From NCBI RefSeq assembly GCF_028009165.1, contig NW_026611618.1, positions 1,550,001-1,614,000 of the forward strand: a stretch of 64,000 nt of DNA, given 5' to 3'. The position numbers and the translations under genes were made by a program. Below the pieces are notes generated by a model. The model was not told the origin of the DNA. It worked only from the letters and a program-made list of their open reading frames with translations, and searched no databases. Positions 53,940 to 64,000 of this stretch are shown here, piece after piece. Origin of the DNA: Akanthomyces muscarius (lineage: Eukaryota; Ascomycota; Sordariomycetes; Hypocreales; Cordycipitaceae). The number at the start of each line of letters is the position of its first letter. The stretch's first letter is position 1.

Positions 53940-54540
53940 CGCTGGGATAGCTCTTCATTCTGGCCATGACGCAGAAAAGTTGGGCCGGCGTTGTGAGGGA
54001 GGGCGAGACTATCGAGATAAAGCATTGGGATCCTTTTCGGGCCACCGCCGGCGCTATGACGGAGCCGAAACGCGGTATAATTATCTCCTATCTTCTTATT
54101 TTTCTTGTTTTCCCTTAACTTGTCTTTTTTTATTAGCGAGTAGCTACTAGTATCTTGTTTTGCTAACCCTTAGACAGGCTGCCTTCTAATCCGTAAGTGA
54201 AGACTGTTTTCTAACTCTAAACATATATTTGTTAGTGCGTTAGAGCTGAGCCGTGAGCGTTTGCTGAAACTTTCGCTGTGATGGCGCCGCATCGAAAGCT
54301 CAAATAGAAATGCGCTGGAGGCTCACCCGCCGGTAATGAAAAGACCTTCATTCGCTCCTGCTGGCGGATTTGAAATACAATCCAGACGTGGCATTCACGT
54401 AGCGAATCTCTTTCAGTGTAGAACGCAGCATGTAGTTTCTACTCTGACCCAATGGACTACCCTCCAGATCACGTTGTAGCAACGCAGCTGACTGCTGTGA
54501 GTTTCGGGCCCAGGGCATGGCTACTGGCGACGGAACTCAA
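53940..54540. other. Intergenic region
   Basis: No gene recognised in the spacer between the convergent 2EXR-like and aldo-keto reductase genes. Confidence 0.5.
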
Positions 54541-55770
54541 CTAATGGCCAACAGCAGCCTGCTGCTTGGGTTCATATCGGTTTCCACTAGGCTTGGCAGC
54601 ATCGATAATCCTTCGAATTTCTTTCTTGTCCTCCTCCGTCAGCTTGACATTCCGCGACGCCCAGTTCTCCTCCAAGCGACCGGCCTTGGTGGTGCCCGCA
54701 ATCGGAATCAGCCCTTGCGAAGCAACCCAGGCGAGTGCGATTTGGCTAATCTTGCAGCCCTTCCGAGCAGCAAGCTTCTTGATCTCTTCCACGATGGCCC
54801 GGTTTTTGTAAAAGTTCTCGCCTTGGAATTTGGGGATCCTGCGGCGGAAGTCGTCAGCGGCAAAGTCGTCGGGGGACTTGTAGTTGAAGTCGTCGACGAG
54901 CCAGCCGTGTCCCAGTGGGCTGTAGGCGACGTATGCCACGCCCAGCTCTTTGGCAGTATCGATCAAGCCGTCTGTCTCGTGCAGCGTCTCAAAAGCAGAG
55001 TACTCGGCTTGCACGGCATCAATTTTGGCGACTGTTCCAAGTGACTGAATTAGAACCCTTTTCTCGACCCAACGTTTGCCAGGACCGGATTGGATACTCA
55101 CTTGAATTGGCCTTGCGGAGCGTGGCGGCGGAGCATTCTGAAAGACCAATGTACTTTGTTTTGCCCGCTTTGCGAAGTTCATCAAGTGCGGGGATTGATT
55201 CTGTGAGGGGTGTGTCTACAAGGGTCAGTAAAATAGTCACTACCGTTATTAGGAACGAACATACTGGGGTCTATCCGGTGCAGATAGTAGAGATCAGGGG
55301 CGAAGCCGAGTCTCTCAATGGTGCCTTCGATATACTCCTTGATGTGTGATGCAGAATTGGTCACTGAACCACCTCCTCCGAAAACATCGAATCCGCATTT
55401 CGATGCGACTATACGTAGTAATGTTAGAAAATAAACCGATAGCTGCAAGTACGGAATGTGATAGCTTACTGAAGATCTTGTCACGAACATTGTGCTTTCT
55501 GATGAAGTCGCCCAGAAGCTTCTCATTCACACCGGCTTGATAGACAACCTGTGCCCCGAAGGGTCAGAGTCCGATCTATTTCATTTGGAGTAGTCGGATT
55601 CCTGGACTCACAGCAGTGTCCCAAAAAGTACATCCTAGCTCAAGTGCCTTCAACAGCACCGGCTCAGCTTCTTCGAGGGTCAGATTGCTGCCCAATCCGA
55701 AACTGAGGCCCATGGCGCCGAAACCTGGCCACGAGACCTGGACATCGCCAAAGGGAAGTGTGTTGACCAT
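54541..55770 (-). CDS. Aldo-keto reductase
   Basis: Five exons: 55612-55770, 55470-55548, 55265-55408, 55102-55215 and 54541-55030, all in consistent phase; about 328 residues. The protein starts [20 protein letters not shown]. Family catalytic residues are present: Asp and Tyr in WDTAVVY, Lys in ASKCG and His in YYLHRIDP. C-terminal [16 protein letters not shown] is the NADPH-binding segment. Such enzymes reduce aldehydes or ketones with NADPH in the cytosol; this type resembles fungal pyridoxal-reductase/AKR13-like members. There is no obvious biosynthetic cluster around it. The substrate cannot be told. Confidence 0.92.
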
Positions 55771-56958
55771 TCTTTTCTGTTGATGGATGAATTGCGCTTG
55801 TATAGTAAACCTGAGGCTATTCGAGTCTAGACTCTAATTGAAAGCGATGAAGGCAGGCAGCCCAATTTATAAACGGTGCATTTGTGGCACCGGAATTAAG
55901 AGAAGGGGTTAGGACTTTAGAGTCGAAGTATCACAGAATAGTAGTATGCCCATCACGTCAATAGTAATGTGGAGGCAGGCAGCGCGCGCCACTTTAAAGT
56001 ACACGCGGTTGGAGAAGCCATCTATGCCTTTTTTTACGACGTGCGCAGGCCCAAGATGCGCGCCAAGGACGCTACTTCCCGTTCCGACATGGATTACCGT
56101 GTAAGTGTTCCGTATGTTTGTTAGTGTCAAAATACTCCACTCTCAATTTTCCGTCGAATTTCCCGGTCGTCCTTTGAAGTTGCGAGGCGTACGGGACGGC
56201 GATCGGCGATAATGACCCCACGTACGTCATCGCCATTGCCAAAACGTATGAATGCGAAAACGTCCGCGAAAAACACGACTTATCGCCGAATTTTCATGCG
56301 AATGTGATGCATGCATTTGATGGTTCCGCGAGAAATGCTGGCATCGTTTGTCGTGCTTCAAGTAGACATGATGGCACTGACGGCTACCATGGCTATTGTA
56401 CTGCCATCGGCGACGGGTCCCAGTTGTTGAAGTACTTAAGACCTGATTCCACGCCAATTGGTGTCGATTCCCCATTTTGCTCTACACGACACCAGTTACT
56501 CAGTCTGCATTATCTGCACACGATCCGCACGCAGGGAGCCGCGGGAAAATGCTGGCAGTTGCTTTGGGATACGTCGGACCCAATGATCCAACTTGCAAAG
56601 CATGTAATCTCTACATCGTCTAAATCGATCTACCTAATATGGTAGTACAATAGAGGACCCTTTTTCTTTTTTTGAATGAGTATGCGAGGCGCCTGTCAAC
56701 CTTGAACGATTCACTATGCTAGGACGCTATCATTATGCAAGGCAAAGACACAGAAAACAAGGCAATCCTACTATATATAAAAGCCGCTTGTCAAGTCTTG
56801 TAATCTCAATAAGACATCGGCTTAAAGGAAATAATTAGATAACAAGGCCCCGCTCTGCTAGATAGACATACTAACTACTTGCTCAGTAAGTCGCGGGATC
56901 TCGGGACATAGACAGCCACAGCCACACCAATCTCCACATCATGCTCAGGCTTGTCTTG
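55771..56958. other. Intergenic region
   Basis: 1.2 kb between the start of the aldo-keto reductase gene and the end of the ankyrin gene. No gene recognised. Confidence 0.5.
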
Positions 56959-59900
56959 TTAGCTATTTCTTGTCAGCTGCTTCCAAAATCTTGATATCCC
57001 CCCTGGCTGGGCTAATGAGCCTGCTTTGCGCTTATTTTGGCTCTTTGTTTGCTGTGTAGGCGCTGCCATTGGCTGTGTTGGTATGCTTGAAGCCGAGTTA
57101 CTCGGGAAATATGACTCTCTTGAGGAAAGAGCCGAGCTCGACAAGCTAGACATGTCTTGCGGTGCAAGGAAGGAAGATGGATCCGACTTTGGTGAGAGTG
57201 TAGAGTCTTCTTTTGCAAATGAGACTGAATGATCAGGGTCAGGGAATTGTTGATCTTGCGATCCAAATGCAAGCCTGATCTGGCGGGCTACTTCAGGATC
57301 AGCATTGCGCCTTCTGTACCCCGCTTGTTTGAGTAGTTGTAGAACATCATCATCGGGAATAAATTCTTCCCAGGCTTTGCGTCCCGCTGGGAGAATATTG
57401 GGATCCGCGCCATGCTCAAGAAGCAGGACCACGATGGGAAGCGTGCGCTTCTTTGCGGCGTAATAGAGCGCCGTCCTTCTTCCAGAATTCATGCCATTTA
57501 CATCGTGGCCCAAGCTGAGGAAGAGATTTATCATAGGGATGTTGCCCGTGGTTACCGCCTGTTTTATCGTCACAGCTCGTCGTAACCCCGTGACGGCTCT
57601 GCAACAGCGTGACTTGCCAAAAGCCAAGTTACAGATGGCTTTATAGCTATGGCTCGATGGCCGAAGATCGAGCCATTCTTCTGGTGTAAGGCCACTCTCA
57701 TCAAGCAAGCCTCGAGGCTCTTGTATAGCAGCGCTGCCAAGCAGGACCCCGATAGTAGACAGATCTCGACTGTACACAGCTAGGTGAAAAACGGACCAGC
57801 CATGATTGTCCTGCTGAGAGGCATTCATTCGTACACGCTCGTCTTCCAGGAGACACTGGGCAACTTGAGAATGGCCCATGTAGGCTGCATGGTGAAGTGC
57901 AGTCCACCCGTGGCAGTTTGCCTTACGCGCGTCCGCACGTCGTGAAAGAAGCAGCTTCACAATGTTAGCATGCCCTCCATTGGCAGCACAATGCATCGCT
58001 GATGTGCCATACGAGCTCACAGCATCGACGTTGGCCCCTGCTTCCAGCAATAAGCGCACAACTCCCAGATGGCCCTCTTCCGCTGCCCAGTGTATGGCAG
58101 ACCAGCCATCCCGATCACGAGAATTTGGATTTGCGCCCATATCGAGGAGCAACTGTGCGATGAAGTGGTTGCCTGCAGCAGCAGCTTCATCTAAAGGCAT
58201 CATCATCGGCCCATTAAGTGTCCTCGACATCTTAGCACCGCGGTGCACAAGGAACCCAGCGATTTCTATATGACTCAGACCGGCTGCCCAAGCCAGCGCA
58301 GATTTTCCATCTGGGCTGACTGAGTTGGGATTCCCAGCGCCTAGGGATAAAAGTTTCTCAGTGGCCGCAGCCTGGCCAGCAACCACAGCCCAGAGGAACG
58401 GAGTAAACCCGTAGTTGTCAATGGGATCGGCATCAGCGCCGTTGTCGGTCAAAATTTGTATTCCATGAGTGTTGCCCGTCTGTGCAGCATAATGCAAAGC
58501 TGTTTGACCGTTGTCGTCGCCTAGATCCACGATGGATTTATCGCCGGCGTTGAGTAACAGATCTACAATAGCAGGATAACAGGACTGTTCCATGAAGGCG
58601 TAGTGGAATGTCGTCCTACCGCTTTTGTCTCTGCTGCTCAATTTTGCGCCGCCCTGGATCAAAGACTTGGCCAATTGCAACTCGCCGGTCTGCACGGCCT
58701 GGTGAAGGTTTGTCATTCCTGCCACGTTTTTATCCTCCAAGTCAAGTCTCGACACTGACGGACTGAGGCCTTCCGCTTCGAGATCCAAATTGACATTGGC
58801 TGCCTCAGCATCGTCGTCGTCGTCCTGGAAAACGAGATCTTCGTCGTCGTCTAGTACACTGTACATAGAACCACGGAACTTTACTAACCCAGGCCCAACC
58901 TCATCATCTAATGGGTGGTCGCTATCAAAACTCATATTGTTCTCGTCCTCATCGCTCGGCAGCTTTTGTAGTGTAAGCAAAGCGATTTCTTTTATATGGC
59001 CGGCAATGTGTGACTGCAGAGCTTCGCTCGCAAAGGCGAGACTCGGTTCGACTTTTTCTGGGGGCTGGAAATCGTCGTTAAAGGGGCATTGCAGCATCTT
59101 CTCTAGGACAGGTCTTCGTGCTGCGCTGCTGAGAATCCCGGCATGAGTTTCAGGCACGCCATGCTCTCTGATCGAATGCTCCTGGTGCTGGATTTCCTGG
59201 TTGAATATCATTGGAGCGTGAGAAGGGGCTCTACACTCCCATGCCTGCCCGTGAGCGTTTTGCATGTGGCTGACCCAAGCTTTTGACGTTTCAAATGTTG
59301 GTGGAGCAGTCGTCTCATGTTCTCCCTCCAAGCAGTGTGGAAAGACACAAATAAATGGCTCCAAGTCTCCGATGACGTGAGTCCTGATGCACATTAGGTC
59401 GGAGATAATACTATTCAGAAAGTAGTACTCAGCTTACTGCCACAACCTTGACCTTGAACCGGTCTTAAACTCAATAATAACGCCACAGTACGGGCATTCT
59501 GGTGACGGCGGTACTGGGGGGAACGATAGTTTGTTGTTCACTACAATAGATTTAGCCCGAGGGACCTCCGTTGCAGACTTCGCGTAGAAAGCGCCAACAG
59601 CAGTCTGTCGAGCCGTCGTCGCATTTGTCGCTGGCGCTGGCACAAAGCCGGCTGGTCCTGATGATTTATTGTCGCTCGCAGGCTTTTGGAACACGCCCGC
59701 AGCAAAATGCACAGTCTGACGAGGATCCTCCTTTATCTTGGGTAGTTGTGGACGAACAGCTTGGGTGAGTTGTGGATTCTGAATACTCATGTCAATGCGC
59801 CGTCGGTGGGATCGCTGGTAATACAGCCGTCGAAGTCGCAGCTCATTCGCTCTGACTAATGCTTTGCGAAGTGAATCAGGCGCCTGGGGAAACCGGAAGC

Positions 59901-60612
59901 GGATATAGCATTCTGTGTAAAGACGTAACTCAGCAATCGCGGTATTTGCCTCTTCATCGTCGATGTATCGTTCGATTTTGCGAGCCCGGTTGGCCTTTGC
60001 GGACCTTCGAACGGCATTGGAGAGGCGGAAGAGTCGTGCTATGGTGCCGTGGATTGTGATTGTGATTTTCGAAACATTTTCTTCAGTCTGATCCAGCTCA
60101 CTATCCGAGTCGCTTGAATCGTCGCCGGTTCTCCTCGTGACTTCTGAATCTTTGTTTTCTCCTATGCGCTGTTTCTTCCTTCTCCGGTTCGGACCCGGTG
60201 GTCGCTGTTCGTCGACTGGTTGCACTGTTGTGGTGAATCCTCGTCAGCTTGAAATTCTTGACCTACAGTCCATTCCAAAATCATGCGACGACAGGCACTT
60301 ACAAGAATCTAAAGTCTCACAGATGACGTCGAGGAGCTGATGTAAAATCTGGACGACTGTGGGACTGTATCGGAGTCTGTAGTCCAGCGAAACATTGAGC
60401 GGCCCATAGACGTCCATGTTATTTCCCCAGAGTGTGAAGCGTGCCAACTGGTCATCCAAAATCGTAGGATCCGGCACGATATCTGCAATGGCCATTTTCC
60501 TCTGAAAAAGGGAGCTGCACTGGGCTGCATGCTCTGCGATGGTCGGGCAGAGACCATCTTGAAGAAAGACATCTTCAGTAAAATCGTCCTCCATGGTATC
60601 CAGCCCACTCAT
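56959..60612 (-). CDS. Zinc-finger and ankyrin-repeat protein
   Basis: Three exons: 60303-60612, 59438-60224 and 56959-59383; about 1,173 residues. Exons 2 and 3 join across a 54-bp intron to give CPYCGVII...WQTHVIGDLEPFICVFPHC, the zinc-finger-like block that precedes ankyrin or other repeats in many fungal proteins. The N-terminal region (about 1-360) is largely helical and charged with an acidic DSSDSDSELD run. Residues about 590-1,050 form around a dozen ankyrin repeats (NGQTALHYAAQTGNTHGIQI, SGRTTFHYAFMEQSC). The tail is Ser/Pro-rich, ending RFWKQLTRNS. Ankyrin repeats mediate protein binding. No NACHT or NB-ARC domain is present. It lies beside a gasdermin/protease pair, and such receptor-like repeat proteins are frequent at fungal allorecognition loci, but a joint role is only a guess. 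Confidence 0.85.
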
Positions 60613-61757
60613 GGCGACGGAGAGGGGAGGGACTGCAGGCGACGTCCCTGTAGGTGCGCGGAATATTCACGAAGCTGATGTCCGTCGGTGCGCAAGGAGA
60701 GGGGAGAAGAGCAGCAGAAAATCTTGAAATCGTAGACAGCACAAGCGAATTGAGACGACGACGGAAGTTTGCAAAAGTTGTTGTAAGTGCCTCGGCTGGG
60801 GACAAGTTAGGCCTCGCCGAAACTGGCGAAGTGATGAATTGTGGTACGGGTGCTCGGGGAGGGCGATTCAGAGCCCGTCACTATACTGACTGCCACCCAC
60901 TACACTGACTATGGGCAGCTTCTGGCGACTGTACTGACCGCTAGCTGCTGTGCTAATTGCAGGCCGCTGGTGGCTCTGGTGCCGTGGTTGGCTAACGTAG
61001 TAAGTCAAGAAACGCCCCTGTGCACTGGTCCGTCGCCCTCATCGCACAAGATATGGTAAGATACTCCGTACGCGTGATCATTCCCTGCCCTCTCCATTGG
61101 TCCAGAACCTTTGCAGAACCTTTGCAACCTGAATGCATCCTTCCGTTTCAAAGCCTTGTGGCTTGTGGCGCTGAGGACTGGCGCGCCCACACTGGCTCCA
61201 AGATCCCAATAAATTCAAAGAGCCTGAAGTCGGGCGGGCCGGCCCTCCGCAGCCTATGTCGGGGCTGAACTTTGATAAAAGAACCCCCAGTCACTCGCTT
61301 GTATGGAATATGCACACTCCCATTCCACTAATTATGCACCATCCTTTATTTGAGCGGATTAGCTACAGTGCAAGCAATCCGCATCCCATACTGTACTGGT
61401 TGGCACAGTGTCTGGTATGCTGTAGCGTTACGGCAATCGAATATAAACCGCCAAGAAAGCCACATACCTCAAGGTCCTTTTTAGCGCTTCTGCTTGTGCA
61501 ATAACAAGTTAAAGTGTGACTACAAAGTTCTTGAGGAGGCTGCATTGCACGGATTAAAAGCAGTGCGTGTCAAGCAAAGAGGAGGGCGAGCTAGTGCGAC
61601 AGCCTATGTACAACGTGATTTCACTACACGCCGAACAACGGACCAGAGCGGTCTGGGAGCAAATAACTTGCCAAAGATTGTCCATCACACAAGTGTACAG
61701 CGTCCTTGACAAGGAATCAAGGCCCATGATCTTGATTTGAACCTTGTTGCGGCAGCC
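60613..61757. other. Divergent intergenic region between the ankyrin and gasdermin-like genes
   Basis: 1.1 kb holding the promoters of two divergent genes. Repeats of CACTGACT/CTGACT type occur at about 60883-60950. No further gene recognised. Confidence 0.5.
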
Positions 61758-62591
61758 ATGTCTTTCACAAAGACGTATTTTCTATGTCCCACGTCGGACT
61801 TCATCCACCCACCACCCGCAGGTCCCCTCTACCTCGGTTCTATTATTCGCTCCTCGTCAGCACCGCAATACCCTCTTAACAGGGCAAACGTCATCGCCGT
61901 ACCTGACGCAGCAGTCTTTCGCGTCGTCGAGACTAACTGGAAGAAGAACGTCTCCGCCGGCAAAGACTTTGGCCTGGGTGTCTATGCTCAGTTCCTGCAG
62001 CTGGCCACCGGTGCTGAAGTGGAAGCGGCGCATTCGAACCAAACCACAAACACGTTTGCTTTTGACACGCTGACGACTCTGGCTTTTGAGCCGACGCAGG
62101 AATATGTGCAAGAAGCCATCAGGGCAGCACCTGCTGTGCGGTCGTGGCTGAAGGAGCCTAGGCAGCGGTTCGCACCATTTTCCTCGCTCTACCTCGTCAC
62201 GGGCATGAAGCTCGTCAAGGGCGCGATGGTCAAGTACTCAGCTTCAAAGAGCACGACGGCCACGGGTAATCTTGGTTTCAATATGCCTACTTTGGGCGTG
62301 ACTGTCGGCCCAAAAGGCCATTGGAGCTGCGCGGCTAGCGACGAGACCGAGTTTAACCGTGAGTCGGAGTTTGTGTTTGCGTTTCGTTTGAAAAGGCTCA
62401 AGTTCGGGCGCAATGTCAAGATGGAAGAGTATAACAAGGGTGCCTTTCTGGCTGTAAGTGATGCAGAGGAAGAAGGCAACGACGCATCTATTTCTGTTTT
62501 AGTGGAGGATGTGGATGGCTCTGATATCAACACTGCGAAAGCTGTTTCTGATGCAACGGAACAGAGTATGGTTTATTGCGTCTCGACCTGA
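61758..62591 (+). CDS. Gasdermin-like pore-forming protein (RCD-1/HET-Q1 family candidate)
   Basis: A 277-residue single frame from the ATG at 61758. The N-terminus has CPTSDFIHPPPAGPLYLGSI, which resembles the start of fungal gasdermins (proline-rich turn then G-x-L-x-LGSII). Alternating beta-strand patterns, basic KxK segments (FRLKRLKFGRNVKM) and total length fit the RCD-1/HET-Q1 group. In Podospora, HET-Q1 is released from autoinhibition when the subtilase HET-Q2 removes a short C-terminal tail, after which it perforates membranes and kills the cell. Here the tail after KGAFLAV (Phe about residue 230) is acidic and low in structure, as expected of a removable segment. The next gene, 85 bp away on the other strand, is a subtilase. 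A canonical GTAAGT/TTTTAG pair in the tail could be an alternative intron. Assignment rests on sequence pattern and context. Confidence 0.68.
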   Translation: MSFTKTYFLCPTSDFIHPPPAGPLYLGSIIRSSSAPQYPLNRANVIAVPDAAVFRVVETNWKKNVSAGKDFGLGVYAQFLQLATGAEVEAAHSNQTTNTFAFDTLTTLAFEPTQEYVQEAIRAAPAVRSWLKEPRQRFAPFSSLYLVTGMKLVKGAMVKYSASKSTTATGNLGFNMPTLGVTVGPKGHWSCAASDETEFNRESEFVFAFRLKRLKFGRNVKMEEYNKGAFLAVSDAEEEGNDASISVLVEDVDGSDINTAKAVSDATEQSMVYCVST

Positions 62592-62676
62592 TTGTGGTAT
62601 GAATCAAATCGTGAGATGAAAGATGCTAGTATGCTACATGTAATAGAAAATTTGACTAGAATCAGTTACTCAGCGT

Positions 62677-64000
62677 CTAGTCATACATATGCCGTCTGAG
62701 GTCCTTGATCTTGTCATAAACCTTCTCTCTCGACGCTCCCTTATCGAAAAGCTCACTCGGCCTGATGTAGTTGTACCCAGCACCCCTCGTCTGACTGGCC
62801 ATGCTCTTCAACACCATATCCATAGAATGAACATCCTTCAGCCACGGCCCTAATAAGTCGCTTCCCACCCTGGCATGCTGGTCCTGCTGCCTCACAAACG
62901 ACAGGACCGAAGCGGCAAGCCCCGCGGCAATGGGTGTTGCGACTGATGTCCCTGACATGGCATTAACAGGTTCACTAAGGCCATTTGCAAGGCCAACGGG
63001 CCAGTAGGAGGAGACATTCTCCCCGAGAAGACTAAAGTTGACGTCTTTGTCGTCTGCAGTCGGATTGAACGCAGACGGGTTGCCGTTTCCATCGGTCGAG
63101 TGTATACAAAAGATACTAGGATATTTAGCGGGAAACGCTCTTCCGAGATTTGCTCCATCGTTTGATGCCGCTGCGAATAACAATGTCTGACTATGTAGGG
63201 CATTCGATATGGCTCTCTTCATAGGCTGATTATATTCACGAATCCCGAACGACATTGATATAATGTCCACCTTCCATTCAGAAACCGCGTGGTTAATTGC
63301 CTTTACACACGATGAGCTTAGTCTGCGGGGAAAATAGGGCTTCTGCTCTACCGGCCAGACTTACCTTCGCAATGTCATCGTACGTGTTTCGATTCAGAGT
63401 CGCTCGATGCGCAATTTTCCCGATATAAATCTCAGCGCACGGGGCAACTGTCAGTAACAGACCAAGGGCATGAGTGCCGTGCCCAATCTCGTCTCGAATG
63501 TCCTGTGGTTCTGTGTCATGTACAAAACTCTGTGCAGCCTTGATTCGTGGGTCTATTCGTCCGAGGTCATCCCTCAAGAGCGGGTTTTCAGCGTCAAAAC
63601 CGGAATCCAAGATGGCTATTCGCACAGATTCGACCGTTTGGAGCGCACCAGCTTGGACAGGCTCAAAAGGGTCAACGAATTGGTTAATTGAGGAGAGTAG
63701 GTTGTCCATCCATTTTCGCGATAGTGGATTCCTGGCGAATGGCCATTAGTATAACGCTGCTTTGTAAATCTTGAAACAATTCCTTACTCTTGTTCACAAC
63801 CTGTCTGATGGCTTGCGTCGAAAAAGTACAAGCTATTCGTTGAATCCTCAGTGACTTGCGCACGAGCAGGCTGTGCAGATTTCTGCACCACCATGTCGGA
63901 ATTGAAGCTTGGAAGCACATTTTCGGACATCGAACGTTGTGCAGGTGAACGCCCAACATCATTTGTATTAGTGGAAAAGTCATTCTTGCCAGTTTCAAGG
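62677..64000 (-). CDS. Subtilisin-like serine protease (S8), 5' end outside window; HET-Q2-like by context
   Basis: Three exons visible: 63788->64000, 63365-63731 and 62677-63300, with 56- and 64-bp introns, phases consistent. At least about 400 residues; the gene continues past the right edge. The catalytic triad is complete: Asp in VRIAILDSGFD, His in GHGTHALGLLL, Ser in GTSVATPIAAGLAA, and the oxyanion Asn in FAAASNDG. No signal peptide can be judged because the start is missing. The visible N-terminal part (NSLYFFDASHQTG, PLSRKWMDNLLSSI) is a linker-like region before the catalytic domain, as in intracellular fungal subtilases with extra N-terminal domains. It is convergent with the gasdermin-like gene, 85 bp apart, so cleavage of that protein is the obvious candidate function. 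The substrate is inferred. Confidence 0.88.

Noticed and set aside
1..64000. CRISPR arrays, bacterial operons, ribosomal RNA genes or telomeric repeats
   Set aside because: None seen. Repeats present are protein-module duplications, transposon ends or microsatellites, and gene structure is eukaryotic throughout.

Overview
The window is nuclear DNA of a filamentous ascomycete (Pezizomycotina). Genes carry short 50-300 bp spliceosomal introns with GTAAGT/GTATGT-type donors, there is an intron-bearing tRNA-Arg, and one island shows repeat-induced point mutation (RIP)-like decay. The gene content (subgroup C chitinase, LysM effectors, a gasdermin/subtilase pair) would suit Sordariomycetes, possibly Hypocreales. 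The genus cannot be read from the sequence. About 20 protein genes, one tRNA gene, one LysM pseudogene, one LysM remnant and a transposon-derived island are supported.

Layout. 0-7.5 kb: a chitin-related locus in which a secreted four-LysM protein (minus) and a very large secreted killer-toxin-like GH18 chitinase (plus) are divergently transcribed from a shared 0.9-kb promoter. The chitinase carries two LysM domains and a hevein-like domain, and appears fused to a zinc-metallopeptidase-like domain and a Cys-rich tail. A LysM remnant lies at about 0.45 kb. 7.6-12.3 kb: an extremely A+T-rich, RIP-degraded island holding a DNA transposon with a second TIR element nested in it, plus a probable solo LTR. 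13-31.5 kb: an orphan ORF, class II cAMP phosphodiesterase, flavin-reductase-like protein, tRNase Z, an unknown disordered protein, a DUF4267 membrane protein, a TMEM97/EXPERA protein and a LAMMER kinase. 31.5-35 kb is a long stretch with no recognisable gene. 35-50 kb: sideroflexin, tRNA-Arg(UCG), a GNAT acetyltransferase, an ARL2-type GTPase, a giant DUF4045/gelsolin-repeat protein, an MFS monocarboxylate-type transporter and an SLC1-type acyltransferase. 51-56 kb: a LysM pseudogene, a 2EXR-like protein and an aldo-keto reductase. 56.9-64 kb: a zinc-finger/ankyrin-repeat protein, then a gasdermin-like protein lying tail-to-tail, 85 bp apart, with a subtilisin-like serine protease that runs off the right edge.

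The most interesting unit is the last one. A fungal gasdermin paired with a subtilase has the same layout as the Podospora het-Q1/het-Q2 regulated-cell-death pair, in which the protease cleaves the C-terminal tail of the pore-forming protein. Second is the chitinase-metallopeptidase fusion sharing a promoter with a LysM protein, which may combine chitin hydrolysis, chitin masking and proteolysis in one secreted programme. Coordinates of multi-exon genes were worked out by hand from splice signals and reading frame. The first intron of the chitinase gene could not be resolved cleanly.
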